A stretch of 64,000 nucleotides of DNA from Acidobacteriota bacterium (GTDB taxonomy: Bacteria > Acidobacteriota > Terriglobia > Terriglobales > Acidobacteriaceae), in contig JAKAJO010000136.1 of NCBI GenBank assembly GCA_021813745.1, forward strand, positions 1-64,000. Reading direction: 5' to 3'. A program made the translations under genes and the position numbers. Positions 17,945 to 28,179 of this stretch are shown here, piece after piece; within the stretch, counting starts at the first letter, position 1; each line of letters opens with the position of its first letter. The notes beneath the pieces were generated by a model, which worked only from the letters and a program-made list of their open reading frames with translations, searched no databases and was not told the origin of the DNA.

Positions 17945-18847
17945 ATGCCCGTTGTTGAATTTGCCCAGGTTACCAAAGCCTACGAAAGTAAAGTCGCGGT
18001 CCATCAACTGAGTCTTGCTATCGAAGCCGGCCAGATGTTTGGACTGCTCGGACCTAACGGCGCCGGCAAAACCAGCTCAATCCGCATGATGATGGGAATC
18101 ACGATGCCCGACAGCGGCTCCATCAACCTCTTCGGCAAGCCTTTTGAACGCGCAAGCCTTGAGCGCGTCGGCTATCTGCCGGAAGAGCGCGGACTCTACA
18201 AGAAGATGAAGGTCGTCGAGCAGCTTGTCTTTTTTGGTCAGATCCATGGCCTGCACGCATCGGATGCGCACGCCCGCGCCACGGCGTGGGCTCAGAAACT
18301 AGACATTGATGATGCCCTCCAGAAGAGGACGGAGGAACTTTCAAAGGGCATGCAGCAGAAGATCCAGTTCATCGGCACGCTCATCCATGATCCAGATCTC
18401 ATCATCATGGACGAGCCCTTCAGCGGTCTCGACCCTGTAAACGCAAAGCTCCTTGAGCAAATCCTCCTCGAACTCAAGGAGGATGGAAAAGCGATCATCT
18501 TCTCAACTCACCGGATGGATCAGGTTGAGAAGCTGTGCGACTCCATCTGCCTTATCAACAAGGGTGAAGCCGTTCTCTCCGGCAAGATGCGCGAGATCAA
18601 ATCACGCTATGAGCGCAATCACGTCATCGTCGAATTTGAAGGCAGCAGTGCTTTTCTGCAAAGCAGTGAAATCGCCGAGGCCCGCAATTACTCGGGCCAT
18701 GCGGAGATCCGCCTCAGACCGCACGGCGATGCTCAAAAGCTTCTTCAGGAAGCTGCTTCAGCCGCTACCATCTATCGTTTTGAACTGGTTGAACCTTCTC
18801 TGGAAGAGATTTTCATCCAGACCGTAGGAGGCAAAGTCGATGCGTAA
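17945..18847 (+). CDS. ABC transporter ATP-binding protein (NatA-like exporter)
   Basis: The protein has 300 residues from the ATG at 17945; the frame extends upstream to 17777 without conserved sequence. Walker A is GPNGAGKT (36-43), the signature is LSKGMQQK, Walker B is LIIMDEP, and the H loop lies in FSTHRMDQVE. The C-terminal extension (about 220-300) resembles the DUF4162-type tail of NatA/drug exporters. It pairs with the ABC-2 permease that overlaps its end by 8 bases. The substrate is unknown; Na+ or a small toxic molecule is typical of this class. Confidence 0.93.
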   Translation: MPVVEFAQVTKAYESKVAVHQLSLAIEAGQMFGLLGPNGAGKTSSIRMMMGITMPDSGSINLFGKPFERASLERVGYLPEERGLYKKMKVVEQLVFFGQIHGLHASDAHARATAWAQKLDIDDALQKRTEELSKGMQQKIQFIGTLIHDPDLIIMDEPFSGLDPVNAKLLEQILLELKEDGKAIIFSTHRMDQVEKLCDSICLINKGEAVLSGKMREIKSRYERNHVIVEFEGSSAFLQSSEIAEARNYSGHAEIRLRPHGDAQKLLQEAASAATIYRFELVEPSLEEIFIQTVGGKVDA

Positions 18848-20087
18848 CGTGCTCCTCATCGCGCGCCGCGAGTACCTCGAACAGGTTCGCGGGCGCGCCT
18901 TCAAGATGACGACCTTCGGCGTACCGGCTATTTTCGCCCTCATTGTTGGAGTTGGTTACCTCTCCACCCTTGGTCTCGGGGCGAACCGCCACGTCGCAAT
19001 CGCCTCAAATGATCCAGCGCTTGCTGCACAGATTCAGCGCAAGCTCACCAGCGACAAGGCGGCGAAAGCAAAGGTCATCGTCTACGCCCCCGTTACGCCG
19101 GACGATCGCGCGCGACTTGTCAGCGCAATCAAGGCGGGGTCGCTCGACGGCCTTCTCTGGGTCCTCACCGCAAAGGGCGAGGTACCCACTGCCACTTATA
19201 TGTCTCAATCCGCGGGTGACTTCATCACCTCCGCGCGGATTCAATCGGCGCTGAATGAGGCGATCCTCGACGTACAGCTCACAGGCGGAGGCATGAAGCA
19301 GGTCGCTGCGGACGCATTGATCGAAGGCACGTCCATTGTCACCTACCAGGTCAAGAAAGACGGAAGCATTCTCAAAACCAGTGCAGAAGCCTCCTTCTGG
19401 AAGGGTTACGTCATGGCCATTCTGCTCTCCATGACAACCATGATCTATGGCATGAACGTGGCCCGCTCCATCATTCAGGAAAAAACCTCCCGCATCTTTG
19501 AAGTCATGCTCTCCATCGCCAAGCCGTCCGACATGTTGGCCGGCAAGTTGATCGGTGTGGGTGCCGTGGGTCTCACGCAGATTGCCATCTGGCTGGTCGC
19601 TGCAGCGGCCATTCTCATCTCTCCCTTTGCCAGCGCCGTGCTCACCGGACAGTTTGCCGTCCATATCACCTGGGCAGAAGCCCTCCTATTTCCCGTTTAC
19701 TTCCTGCTTGGGTACCTGCTTTACAGCTCGCTCTTTGCCGGACTCGCCGCCACCTGTGAAACGGAGCAGGAGTTGCAGATGTATATGCCGCTGGCCGCCG
19801 CCCCCACCTGGTTGAGCTTTGCTCTCATCATGCTGGTCATCAACGACTCCAATTCCGTCTGGTCCATCGCAGCGTCCTTCTTTCCGCCCACAGCGCCCGT
19901 AATCATGTTCCTTCGCATGGCTGCGGAGATTCCGCCCTTCTGGCAATTCGCCGTTTCCATCGGACTATTGGTGATCAGCATCTGGGGCGTGCTCTGGTTC
20001 TCTGCCCGTCTTTACCGCATAGGCATTCTCATGTACGGCAAGCGTGCCACCGTGCCGGAACTCCTTCGCTGGTTGCGATACAGCTAA
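18840..20087 (+). CDS. ABC-2 family exporter permease (NatB-like)
   Basis: The protein has 415 residues. One N-terminal helix (about 22-44) is followed by a large periplasmic domain (about 45-180) and then a bundle of five or six helices, the classic ABC-2 type 3/NatB layout. It contains the conserved YGMNVARSIIQEKTSRIFEVML-type segment before the helix bundle. It is translationally coupled to the ATPase gene. It exports an unknown substrate. Confidence 0.9.
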   Translation: MRNVLLIARREYLEQVRGRAFKMTTFGVPAIFALIVGVGYLSTLGLGANRHVAIASNDPALAAQIQRKLTSDKAAKAKVIVYAPVTPDDRARLVSAIKAGSLDGLLWVLTAKGEVPTATYMSQSAGDFITSARIQSALNEAILDVQLTGGGMKQVAADALIEGTSIVTYQVKKDGSILKTSAEASFWKGYVMAILLSMTTMIYGMNVARSIIQEKTSRIFEVMLSIAKPSDMLAGKLIGVGAVGLTQIAIWLVAAAAILISPFASAVLTGQFAVHITWAEALLFPVYFLLGYLLYSSLFAGLAATCETEQELQMYMPLAAAPTWLSFALIMLVINDSNSVWSIAASFFPPTAPVIMFLRMAAEIPPFWQFAVSIGLLVISIWGVLWFSARLYRIGILMYGKRATVPELLRWLRYS

Positions 20088-20097
20088 AATCAGGAGA

Positions 20098-20793
20098 GTG
20101 ACCGAACCGCTCAGCCCAAGATTCACCTTGACCCAGCGCCTTTTGCTGGCCATCGCTCCGCCGCTTGTCTCGGCGCTTGTGTGGCTCATGGGGCTCACCT
20201 GGCGTTTTGAGGTGATTGCCGAAGACGGCGTCACTCCGGTCCTTTCAGGCGAGAAGCCAGGCCCTGAGATCTACTGCTTCTGGCACCAGTGTGTGCTTCC
20301 GTGCACGGTGTACTTCCGCCATTCGCACGCGGTGATCCTCATTAGCCGCAGTTTCGATGGCGAACTCATCACACGCATCCTGCGCATTTTTGGTTATGAC
20401 GCAGTACGCGGATCCAGCTCGCGGGGTGGCCAGGAGGGGCTAATTGGACTGCGCCGCGTCCTGGAAAGTGGGCGTACGGCAATCTTTACCGCCGACGGCC
20501 CGCGCGGTCCCATTTATCGCACCAAGCTAGGCCCCATCAAGCTGGCAAAGCTCACCGGCGCGCCCATTGGCGTCTTCCATCTTGAACCTGAAAAGGCGTG
20601 GTCCTTGAACTCCTGGGATCGCTTCCTCATTCCGAAGCCTTTCACACGCATCTGCGTAAGCTGGGCCCAGTGGACACGCGTTCCGGGAGATCTCCCTTCC
20701 AACGCCATCGAGCCCATGCGCGGCGAGTTGAATGCTGCTCTCGAACGCGCGCGCCTGCGTGCTTACGCCCACTTCGGAAGGAATCCACAGTGA
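20098..20793 (+). CDS. DUF374 lysophospholipid acyltransferase-like protein
   Basis: The protein has 231 residues from the GTG at 20098; the AGGAG site is very close to this start, so a TTG slightly downstream is possible. One N-terminal hydrophobic helix is present, then the DUF374 motifs: CFWHQC (catalytic His), [22 protein letters not shown], and [13 protein letters not shown]374 proteins resemble LpxL-type acyltransferases of lipid A and are membrane-bound. The stop overlaps the queA start. Confidence 0.88.
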   Translation: MTEPLSPRFTLTQRLLLAIAPPLVSALVWLMGLTWRFEVIAEDGVTPVLSGEKPGPEIYCFWHQCVLPCTVYFRHSHAVILISRSFDGELITRILRIFGYDAVRGSSSRGGQEGLIGLRRVLESGRTAIFTADGPRGPIYRTKLGPIKLAKLTGAPIGVFHLEPEKAWSLNSWDRFLIPKPFTRICVSWAQWTRVPGDLPSNAIEPMRGELNAALERARLRAYAHFGRNPQ

Positions 20794-21866
20794 GCGATTT
20801 GCGCATCTCCGCTTTCGATTTTCATCTCCCACCCGAGCTCATCGCCCAGGAGCCGCCGGCTTTGCGCGGTCAAAGCCGCATGCTCACTCTTGACAGAGCG
20901 TCGCGAGCGATGCGCGATGTACGGTTTGCTGACCTACCATCGCTTCTCGTTCCAGGCGATCTCCTGGTGCTCAACAACAGCCGTGTGATTCCCGCACGCC
21001 TCTACGCCCTACGCACCACGATACGCGATCGCCAGGCGCCCACCGCTCGGGTGGAAGTGCTGCTCACCGAACCCACTGCCGCTCACACGTGGAGGGCGCT
21101 GGTTCGCCCCGGAAGAAAGGTTGCTATCGGCGAAAAGCTGATTTTTCCCTCATCGACTGGCGAAGTGGTTCTTGAGGCAGAAGTCGCGGCAAGGGGCGAG
21201 CGCGGCGAACGCGTGTTGCGTTTCTCTCCTGTTAATGATTTCTACTTAGCTCTTGAGCAGATCGGCCACATACCACTTCCGCCGTACATCCATCGCGAAG
21301 ATGAACCCCGCGATCGGGAACGATACCAGACAGTCTTCGCACGCGAACGTGGCTCCGTCGCCGCACCAACTGCCGGTCTCCACTTCACCCCGCAAATCTT
21401 AGAGGCGCTCGCCAAACGCGAAGTCGAGATTGCCTATGTCACACTCCATGTCGGTCTCGGTACCTTCGCACCGCTGCGCGTCGAGCGCGTCAATCAGATT
21501 CATCTCCATTGCGAGCGCTACGAACTAAGCGCAGAGACGGCCACCGCACTGAATCGTGCCCGGCGCGAGGGTCGCCGTATTGTCGCTGTCGGCACCACCG
21601 TCGTTCGTACTCTGGAGGCAGTGGCGCTCGCTGCTGGAGACGACGCGATCAAGCCCACTGCAGGCACAACGGACATCTTTATTGCGCCCGGCTTCGAATT
21701 TCGCCTGGTCCGCGCCCTCCTCACCAATTTTCATTTGCCGCAGTCAAGCCTTCTGATGCTGGTTTCTGCCTTTGCAGGCCGTGAATACACCCTGTCTGCT
21801 TACCGCCATGCGGTTGAGCAGCAATACCGCTTCTTCAGCTACGGCGATTGTATGTTCATTGCATAA
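20790..21866 (+). CDS. queA: S-adenosylmethionine:tRNA ribosyltransferase-isomerase
   Basis: The protein has 358 residues with a GTG start overlapping the DUF374 stop. It transfers and isomerises the ribose of SAM onto 7-aminomethyl-7-deazaguanine in tRNA, making epoxyqueuosine. Diagnostic segments include [54 protein letters not shown] and [19 protein letters not shown]. Length is normal for the family. No other queuosine gene is nearby. Confidence 0.96.
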   Translation: MSDLRISAFDFHLPPELIAQEPPALRGQSRMLTLDRASRAMRDVRFADLPSLLVPGDLLVLNNSRVIPARLYALRTTIRDRQAPTARVEVLLTEPTAAHTWRALVRPGRKVAIGEKLIFPSSTGEVVLEAEVAARGERGERVLRFSPVNDFYLALEQIGHIPLPPYIHREDEPRDRERYQTVFARERGSVAAPTAGLHFTPQILEALAKREVEIAYVTLHVGLGTFAPLRVERVNQIHLHCERYELSAETATALNRARREGRRIVAVGTTVVRTLEAVALAAGDDAIKPTAGTTDIFIAPGFEFRLVRALLTNFHLPQSSLLMLVSAFAGREYTLSAYRHAVEQQYRFFSYGDCMFIA

Positions 21867-21938
21867 CTTCGTGCAGCTCTCGCTCCCCGAGCAAAGCGAG
21901 CCGGACTTCCAAACGGAGTTTTCGAGTGATTCTTCCTG

Positions 21939-22652
21939 TCAATCAGCCCTGGCGAAGCTCTCTAACGCAGTCTTGTTGCGGATCGTCAACATGGATCCGT
22001 GAAAGTCCACTAGGCGGCGATGCTTGAAGCTGCTGAGTGTCCGCGTCACCGTCTCGCGCGAAGTTCCAATAAACTCGCCAATTTCGCCGTGCGTGAGCGA
22101 GAAGCGAAAGTGGGTTCCGCTTTCGTTCGTCTGCCCGTGCTCGCTCCAGTCCAGCAGCAAACGCGCCAGCTTCTCGGGAGCGGAACCGGACAATCCCACC
22201 GTCCTCAGCTGCTCGCAGGCCATTGTGAACTGATGACCCAGATCCTGCATCACAACTTGACTCACATCAATGTGACGGCCAAGAAAGGCAAGGAATTCGG
22301 CACGCGGCACGAGTGCCACCTTGGCGGGATAGAGCGTCTCAGCGGTCGTCTGGTGCAGTTCGCGCGCAACCACCGAGGTAACTCCGATGATCTCCCCCTT
22401 GCGTGCAATTCGGAGAATAAGCCGGCGGCCGTCACTTGAGTTCATCGAGAGCTTCACTTCACCCTCAAGAATCACGAAGACATGGTTTGCCTCTTCCCGT
22501 TCCGCAAAAAGAATGACGCCCGCCGCGTGCTGGATGGGATGCAGAATCGAGGAAAGATCCTCAAGAGCCTCCGGCGAGAAGCGATCAAACAGACCGCCCG
22601 TCAGACTGGTGATGTGCTTACACCGCATAGGAACCGTAGTTCTGGTTAGCAT
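21939..22652 (-). CDS. Crp/Fnr-family transcription regulator
   Basis: The protein has 237 residues from the ATG at 22652, which has a GGAGG site; the frame extends to 22676. A cyclic-nucleotide-binding-type beta barrel (about 15-125) is followed by a dimer helix and a Crp-type HTH with the recognition helix in EIGEFIGTSRETVTRTLSSF. There are only two cysteines (residues 10 and 157 or nearby), not the Fnr iron-sulfur pattern. The ligand is unknown. It overlaps the end of the STAS-like gene by 7 bases. Confidence 0.9.
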   Translation of the reverse strand: MLTRTTVPMRCKHITSLTGGLFDRFSPEALEDLSSILHPIQHAAGVILFAEREEANHVFVILEGEVKLSMNSSDGRRLILRIARKGEIIGVTSVVARELHQTTAETLYPAKVALVPRAEFLAFLGRHIDVSQVVMQDLGHQFTMACEQLRTVGLSGSAPEKLARLLLDWSEHGQTNESGTHFRFSLTHGEIGEFIGTSRETVTRTLSSFKHRRLVDFHGSMLTIRNKTALESFARAD

Positions 22653-22954
22653 GATTCGGGACCTCCATCGAGACACTGTGTGCTGTTGACAACTTCATGG
22701 GCCAGAAATTGAGTCCAGGGCGTATCGGCAAGAAACACTGCTCCGGCCTGGAAGTAGATACTGCTGAGAACTTGCTTCCCGCTCTGATCCGCGTATGTGG
22801 CGCCGCATAAGTCGATACACAATTGCTTTGATCCCAGCCGTGACGCGGCGTCACTCCAAGTGCGGCCCAACTCCACCGCCCAGGGGCCGGCGATTCGCCC
22901 TTCCAGGCGAATGGTCAGCTGATCGAGAGTTTCATCCAAAGTGATTCGCAACAT
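22646..22954 (-). CDS. STAS-like small protein
   Basis: The protein has 102 residues from the ATG at 22954; an upstream GTG at 22981 is also possible. The pattern LRITLDETLDQLTIRLEGRIAGPW, then LCIDLCGATYADQSGKQVL, resembles the STAS/anti-sigma-antagonist fold, with Asp and Ser near the usual phosphoserine site (DQSG). STAS proteins relay partner switching in the cytosol. It overlaps the Crp gene start, so the two are probably co-expressed; a functional link is inference. Confidence 0.7.
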   Translation of the reverse strand: MLRITLDETLDQLTIRLEGRIAGPWAVELGRTWSDAASRLGSKQLCIDLCGATYADQSGKQVLSSIYFQAGAVFLADTPWTQFLAHEVVNSTQCLDGGPESC

Positions 22955-23111
22955 AGTATGTGCGCGCTCATTGCGCTGCACCCTCTCATATGCACTCGGT
23001 ATGCCAAAGAGGCAAGCGATAGCCGCACTCCCCGATGCAATTGCAAAGAGGACACTTAAAGGAAATGCTCTGGAAAAAGATTGTCGTGCGAGAAGGTGCA
23101 GTGACGAAGTG

Positions 23112-23135
23112 ACGATGACGAAATGTCGTCATCGT
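23112..23135. terminator. 10-base-stem hairpin at the end of the PAS-sigma-54 gene
   Basis: ACGATGACGA (23112-23121) pairs perfectly with TCGTCATCGT (23126-23135) around a 4-base loop. It overlaps the stop codon of the activator gene on the minus strand. There is no T-run, so it may be a transcript-stabilising or Rho-assisted structure. Confidence 0.4.
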
Positions 23136-25423
23136 GACGGAAACGCGTCACCTCGGGCAATACCGAGCTTCTTCAGCTTGGAATTCAGTGTCGTTCGCTT
23201 CAGGCCTAGCCGCGCAGCTGCACCATCGGGCCCGCCAATCTGGCCGGCGGTCTCCCGCAGCACACGGAGAATATGCTCGCGCTCAGCCTCCTCAAGCGTT
23301 GGGTGATCCGGTCCTGTTCCCTTTTGCTCACTGCTCCGAGTCTCCAGTTCAGCTAGCGGTACATAAAGGACTGGCCCCCGGGTCAAAATGACGGAACGCT
23401 CCAGAAAATTCTCAAGTTCACGAATGTTGCCTGGCCAATGCCAGCGCATCAAGCTTTCCATCGTCTCGTTCGGGATGGTGGTGATTGACTTGCCCATCCT
23501 TCGGCTGTGGAGGAAAACAAAATGCCGCACCAGGATTGGAATATCCTCGGCACGATCACGCAGCGGCGGCGCAAAAACCGGAAATACCTTAAGCCGGTAA
23601 TACAGGTCGCTGCGGAACTGTTTCTCCGCTACCATCTGGGCAAGATCGCGATTCGTCGCTGCAATGAGGCGCACATTCACTTGAATGGGCCGGTTGCCGC
23701 CAAGTCGCTCAATCTCTCGCTCCTGCAGGGCGCGCAGTAGTTTAGGTTGCAGATCTAATGGAAGCTCGCCAACCTCATCAAGAAAGAGAGTTCCCTCATG
23801 CGCCAGCTCGAGTCGTCCCAGCTTGCGCGAAATCGCGCCAGTAAACGCACCCTTCTCATGGCCGAACAGCTCGCTCTCCAGCAGACCTGCGGGAATTGCC
23901 GCACAGTTCAGCTTCACGAAAGTGCGCTCCGCGCGTGGGCTCAGGCGATGGATGGCGCGCGCCAGCAACTCCTTTCCGGTTCCCGTTTCGCCCTGAATAA
24001 GAACAGTGGCGTCCGTTGGTGCGACCGTTTCAATCTGCTGCAGAACCTGTCGCAGCCCTGCGCTCTGGCCTACGATGTCTTCAAACCGGTGCTCGATGTT
24101 AATCTCTTCTTCGAGATAGCGCTTTTCCTGGTGAAGCCGGTCCCGCAGCTCAGCAATCTGGCGGAATGCAACCACATTGCTGACCGCCATAGCAACCTTG
24201 TCAGCCACGCTGGACAACAACCCCGCGCTCTCCGCCGAAAACGCCGCTTCCCTGCGGCTCGCCACCATCATCGTTCCAATGGCTTCACTGCGATAGACCA
24301 ATGGCACCCAGCAACCAGACTGCATGCCCCTCCCAGTCAGGTGTCCCAGGCTCTGCGCAGGAAACCGCGATGCGCCCAATTTCTCTAGCACAACAGGCTC
24401 GCGCGTGCGATACGCCTGGCCCGCAGGCGACCCTTCGATCGGCAAACTAAGGTCACCGCTCACCTCACCTTCACTGGTAGCCAGAAACTGCTCCATCAAC
24501 TCACCCATTCGCGCGTCATACAGGCCCAGCGTCGCACAATCATGCGGTAACACTTCCTGAATACTGGCTGAAATGGCTTCCAGCAGCTTTCGTACATCCA
24601 TGTTGGCGAGCAGGGCGCTGCTCAGGTGCAGCATTACCGCCTCTTCGGCGCGCTTGCGGTCAGTAAAGTCTCGAGTGACCTTTGCGAAGCCTGTCAACTC
24701 CCCTGTGGAACTTTGGATGGCAGTCAAAACAATGTTCGCCCAGAAGCGGGAACCGTCCTTGCGAACACGCCAGCCTTCGTGCTCCACGCGCCCCCGTCGC
24801 GCAGCCTGCATCAACAGTTCCGCTGGCCGCCCGCGCTCCACATCGTCCTGGATGAAAAAGCGCGAGTAATGCAATCCAAGGATTTCTTCTGCCGTATAAC
24901 CCTTGATTCGCTCCGCTCCCGCATTCCAGGTCATCACATTGCCGTCGCGATCGAGGAGATAGATGGCGTAGTCTCGCACGCTCTCCACGACGGACCGTAA
25001 CTGCGCGTCGTTACTTCGCAGTGCTTCCCGGGCCTCATACTGTTCAGTGGCATCACGCACAAAGCTCAGCACCATGGATCCTTCAGGTGTCTCCACAGGT
25101 TTGAGCATGATGTCGACCGGGAATTCGGTTCCGTCCTTGCGTAGTCCGAAAAGATTCATTGCTGCACCCATTTGGCGTGTCCGCGGATGCGCATGATAGT
25201 TCTCGCGGTGTCCGGGATGCCGCTTGCGAAACCTCTCCGGGAGCAGATTCTCAATCGGCTGACCCAGCATCTCTATCTCTGAGTAAGCGAAAAGCTCCGT
25301 TGCACGCGGGCTTGCAGCACGGATGAGGCCATCGGCGTCCGTGACAAATATCGCATCCGGAGAAATCTCGAAAAAATTCTCCAGCGCCAAGTGCGTCAGT
25401 GTAGTCCGCTTGTCTCCGGACAT
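23129..25423 (-). CDS. PAS-PAS-GAF sigma-54-dependent transcription activator
   Basis: The protein has 764 residues. Two PAS domains (about 12-130 and 135-258), a GAF domain (about 265-415) and a short coiled coil precede an AAA+ domain. That domain has Walker A GETGTGKE, an intact GAFTGA loop, and Walker [12 protein letters not shown] Fis-type HTH ends the protein ([21 protein letters not shown]). The layout resembles FhlA/NorR-type one-component activators that sense small molecules or redox state. The target promoters are not evident here. Confidence 0.93.
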   Translation of the reverse strand: MSGDKRTTLTHLALENFFEISPDAIFVTDADGLIRAASPRATELFAYSEIEMLGQPIENLLPERFRKRHPGHRENYHAHPRTRQMGAAMNLFGLRKDGTEFPVDIMLKPVETPEGSMVLSFVRDATEQYEAREALRSNDAQLRSVVESVRDYAIYLLDRDGNVMTWNAGAERIKGYTAEEILGLHYSRFFIQDDVERGRPAELLMQAARRGRVEHEGWRVRKDGSRFWANIVLTAIQSSTGELTGFAKVTRDFTDRKRAEEAVMLHLSSALLANMDVRKLLEAISASIQEVLPHDCATLGLYDARMGELMEQFLATSEGEVSGDLSLPIEGSPAGQAYRTREPVVLEKLGASRFPAQSLGHLTGRGMQSGCWVPLVYRSEAIGTMMVASRREAAFSAESAGLLSSVADKVAMAVSNVVAFRQIAELRDRLHQEKRYLEEEINIEHRFEDIVGQSAGLRQVLQQIETVAPTDATVLIQGETGTGKELLARAIHRLSPRAERTFVKLNCAAIPAGLLESELFGHEKGAFTGAISRKLGRLELAHEGTLFLDEVGELPLDLQPKLLRALQEREIERLGGNRPIQVNVRLIAATNRDLAQMVAEKQFRSDLYYRLKVFPVFAPPLRDRAEDIPILVRHFVFLHSRRMGKSITTIPNETMESLMRWHWPGNIRELENFLERSVILTRGPVLYVPLAELETRSSEQKGTGPDHPTLEEAEREHILRVLRETAGQIGGPDGAAARLGLKRTTLNSKLKKLGIARGDAFPSR

Positions 25424-25793
25424 GGCCGCAGCGTCCTCAGAAAGGGGGATCTAGACGTGTGCGGGAAAATTTCCGACCACGAAGAAACGATATCGTCGCG
25501 GGCCGGTGTGGCGCAAGGTCAAGAAATGTGAACTCGGTGGGTGGCGATGAGCCCTTCAATCATTCACTTTGGCCCGAGTACAACACGACATAAAGGCAGG
25601 CGATGATTGATTGCAGCTTGGGCGGGGTTGAGTTTTCCGGGAAGTCCTTGGCTTTGCCATCCGGATGAGCGGCTTTGGATTGGCAAGATACGTTTTATTG
25701 ATGATGCACCACGGTGGTATACCGAAACAGGCTCCAACTCCTTCACGGAGATTTCTCCGACCAACATCACTTACAATCAGACCGCAGAGGCGT
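25424..25793. other. Intergenic region, no gene seen
   Basis: These 370 bases lie upstream of the PAS activator and downstream of the CRTAC1 gene, both on the minus strand. Only short, unsupported frames are present. It must hold the promoter of the activator, but I see no clear consensus. Confidence 0.4.
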
Positions 25794-27842
25794 TCACTCT
25801 GAACCCGCGGTGGGCTTGCTGCTTGCATTGCAGGCGGTGCACAACTCGCCGACGATTCCCTTTCCCTCTTCAATGTTGAAGATGCGGTCCACCGCTGGTA
25901 ACTTCAGATGCTCGACCGCGCCGCTGGGCCAGTGAACTTCGACGCCATCCACCGAAGTGACATCCGCAAGGCCAAAGTGCACCCGCATGTCATTGGAAGA
26001 AAGATAGCTGCCGCCGCTCAACACATCGCCCCTCTGGCGAATTCCGCCTGCTGTCAGGTAAATAGTGGCTCCAACTGCATCGCGCGGACTTCTGGGCCCA
26101 CCAATCAGATTCAATTCGACCCAGTGATGATGGTCGGGATTCACATTCCGCAAAAGTACCGGAACGCTATCCATCACATTAATGACTACCGCAATCTTGC
26201 CGTCATTAAAGATATCGCCGAAAGCCGCCCCACGCCCGACAATAACAACGGAAAGCCCGGTCCCCTCCACCGCCGGAACCAATTCAAACTTCCCATTGCG
26301 CAGGTTGTGATATAGCAGAGGGCGTTGCGCATAGCTGTCGCCCCAATCCGGATGCTGGTCCACCTGCGGGTAGACATGGCCATTTACGATAAGCAGGTCT
26401 TTCCAACCATCATTGTCATAATCGAGGAAGCCATCTGCAAAGCTGACAAACGGCACTGAGGATTGTGCGATGCCTGCTTGCCAGGACACATCAGTGAAGT
26501 TTCCCGTTCCATCATTCTGATAAAGCACATTGTAATCGTCTGCGAAATCCGTATTCACAATTGACAGGTGCCCGTTGTTCTCGTAGTCACCCGCCGCAAT
26601 CCCCATATTCGCAATCTCGCGCCCATCCTTGTTCAGGGCGTAGCCGCTCAGGTAGCCATCTTCCTCAAAGGTTCCATCGCCCTTATTCATGTACAAGTAA
26701 TTCGGAGAGGTATCATTTGCCACTAAAAGATCGGGCTTGCCGTCGTTATTCACATCTGCAAACAGAACGCCAAGGCCATAAAATCCATTCGGATCATCCA
26801 CTCCGAGCTTCTTGCTGACGTCGGTGAAGGTTCCATCGCCATTGTTATGAAATAGATGGTCGTGCTCTCCAGGAAGGCCGCGCGGTCCGCACATTACCTC
26901 AATCCCCCGGTAAAGGCACATGGCATAGCCAACCGCTTTGCTTCGGGATATCGGAGGATTGTTCAGATCGATCCTGGCGTAGCCATCGGTAAACAAATCC
27001 AACCGCCCATCCCCGTCGTAGTCGCCAAAGGTCGCGCCCGTCGACCAGGTTCCAACTGTCACGCCAGCAGATTCTGCAACGTCAGTAAATGTGCCGTCTC
27101 CATTGTTCCGATATAGGCGGTTCTTCCCGTTATTGGTCACATACAGATCGGGCCGGCCGTCGTTGTTATAGTCCCCCACAGCGCATCCGTATCCCCAGCG
27201 GTCGTTTCTGACCCCCGCTCTTTCTGTCACGTCCGTGAAGGTGCCGTCGTGATTGTTATGAAATAGAGCTGCATGAGGTGCTGCTGCCTTGCCAGCCAAG
27301 GCCTCGTATGTCGAGCCGTTGACCAGGTAAATGTCCAACCATCCATCGTTGTCGTAGTCCAGAAGACATACGCCCGGCCCCTTCGCTTCCAAGATCAAGC
27401 GCTTCTCCGGCGTGCCTGCAACATGATGCCACTTCGTCAAGCCCGCCTTTGCGGCAACATCCTGAAAGACAATCGTCCCGGTCTTCACAAAACCACCTGC
27501 TGTGATCGGCCGGTGCTGGCTATCGAATTGCGCAGGCTGAGGTCCCGCGTTCGCCATCCCGTTCATCGACTGCGGTGCGCCACTCTGAGCAGGCGTGGCC
27601 TGAGCCGCAGGCGACTTCTCTGTCCCAGGCTTTGTTGCTTGTGCGTAGGATGCAGGGCTCACTAGAATTACTGAAATAAGAGTGAGGCAAACAGAAAGCG
27701 CAGTCCACACAAATAGAATGAAACCAGTTCGGCCCCATCGCACATCAACGATCCTTCGCGTACGAATCCAACCAAGCGCAGACACCCATCTCCTCCATCC
27801 TGTCGCCGCTTGAGATACACTTGGACACTCTCGGACCGGCAA
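25794..27842 (-). CDS. CRTAC1-family secreted FG-GAP/VCBS-repeat protein
   Basis: The protein has 682 residues. An N-terminal membrane or signal helix (about 40-62) is followed by a low-complexity Ala/Gln/Pro stretch. About six to seven FG-GAP/VCBS repeats follow, with Ca-binding cores of the type DYDNDGWLDI, DYNNDGRPDL and DVNNDGKPDL. The C-terminus is ASPIC/UnbV-like (HHWVELNLIGGPRSPRDAVG, VHWPSGAVEHL). Such beta-propeller proteins are extracellular or periplasmic and frequent in Acidobacteria; ligands are unknown. A cysteine pair near the C-terminus is odd for this family. Confidence 0.92.
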   Translation of the reverse strand: MPVRECPSVSQAATGWRRWVSALGWIRTRRIVDVRWGRTGFILFVWTALSVCLTLISVILVSPASYAQATKPGTEKSPAAQATPAQSGAPQSMNGMANAGPQPAQFDSQHRPITAGGFVKTGTIVFQDVAAKAGLTKWHHVAGTPEKRLILEAKGPGVCLLDYDNDGWLDIYLVNGSTYEALAGKAAAPHAALFHNNHDGTFTDVTERAGVRNDRWGYGCAVGDYNNDGRPDLYVTNNGKNRLYRNNGDGTFTDVAESAGVTVGTWSTGATFGDYDGDGRLDLFTDGYARIDLNNPPISRSKAVGYAMCLYRGIEVMCGPRGLPGEHDHLFHNNGDGTFTDVSKKLGVDDPNGFYGLGVLFADVNNDGKPDLLVANDTSPNYLYMNKGDGTFEEDGYLSGYALNKDGREIANMGIAAGDYENNGHLSIVNTDFADDYNVLYQNDGTGNFTDVSWQAGIAQSSVPFVSFADGFLDYDNDGWKDLLIVNGHVYPQVDQHPDWGDSYAQRPLLYHNLRNGKFELVPAVEGTGLSVVIVGRGAAFGDIFNDGKIAVVINVMDSVPVLLRNVNPDHHHWVELNLIGGPRSPRDAVGATIYLTAGGIRQRGDVLSGGSYLSSNDMRVHFGLADVTSVDGVEVHWPSGAVEHLKLPAVDRIFNIEEGKGIVGELCTACNASSKPTAGSE

Positions 27843-27896
27843 ACCGGATACACCGCGAGGATTGATGAGCCCCCACCTTACTGGCTATGACCTGGA

Positions 27897-28085
27897 TCAC
27901 ATCACGCCTTCAGATTGGAGGACCTGCCCCAGATACAGTGTGGCCAGAATGTCGGCAGAAGACAGATCGCCGCCCGTGTGCCCTAGGCGAGCATGGTTCG
28001 TCATCGTCATCGCACTCAAACGGATCCAGTTTGCCTTATGCTGAAGCCACGCAGCTCGTGCCTGCAAATGACCTGGTTCCTTCAA
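27897..28085 (-). pseudogene. Remnant of a transketolase N-terminal subunit
   Basis: A 62-residue frame contains RLGHTGGDLSSADILATLYL, which matches the thiamine-binding start of transketolase N-terminal subunits (GHxGGxLSxxDILxxLY). It stops after about 60 residues, whereas the family has about 270. I could not find the RDRFxLSKGH continuation in any frame before the CRTAC1 gene begins. It is therefore a truncated gene fragment in the gap between the CRTAC1 and DUF1593 genes. Confidence 0.7.
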
Positions 28086-28179
28086 GGCCTCCGCCTACAT
28101 AAAGTCCTGAATCCTCGCTCCCCTTTCATATCTCATCGAGATCAATCCGTGCAACTGAGTAGGTTCCTCGCAGTCCGTT

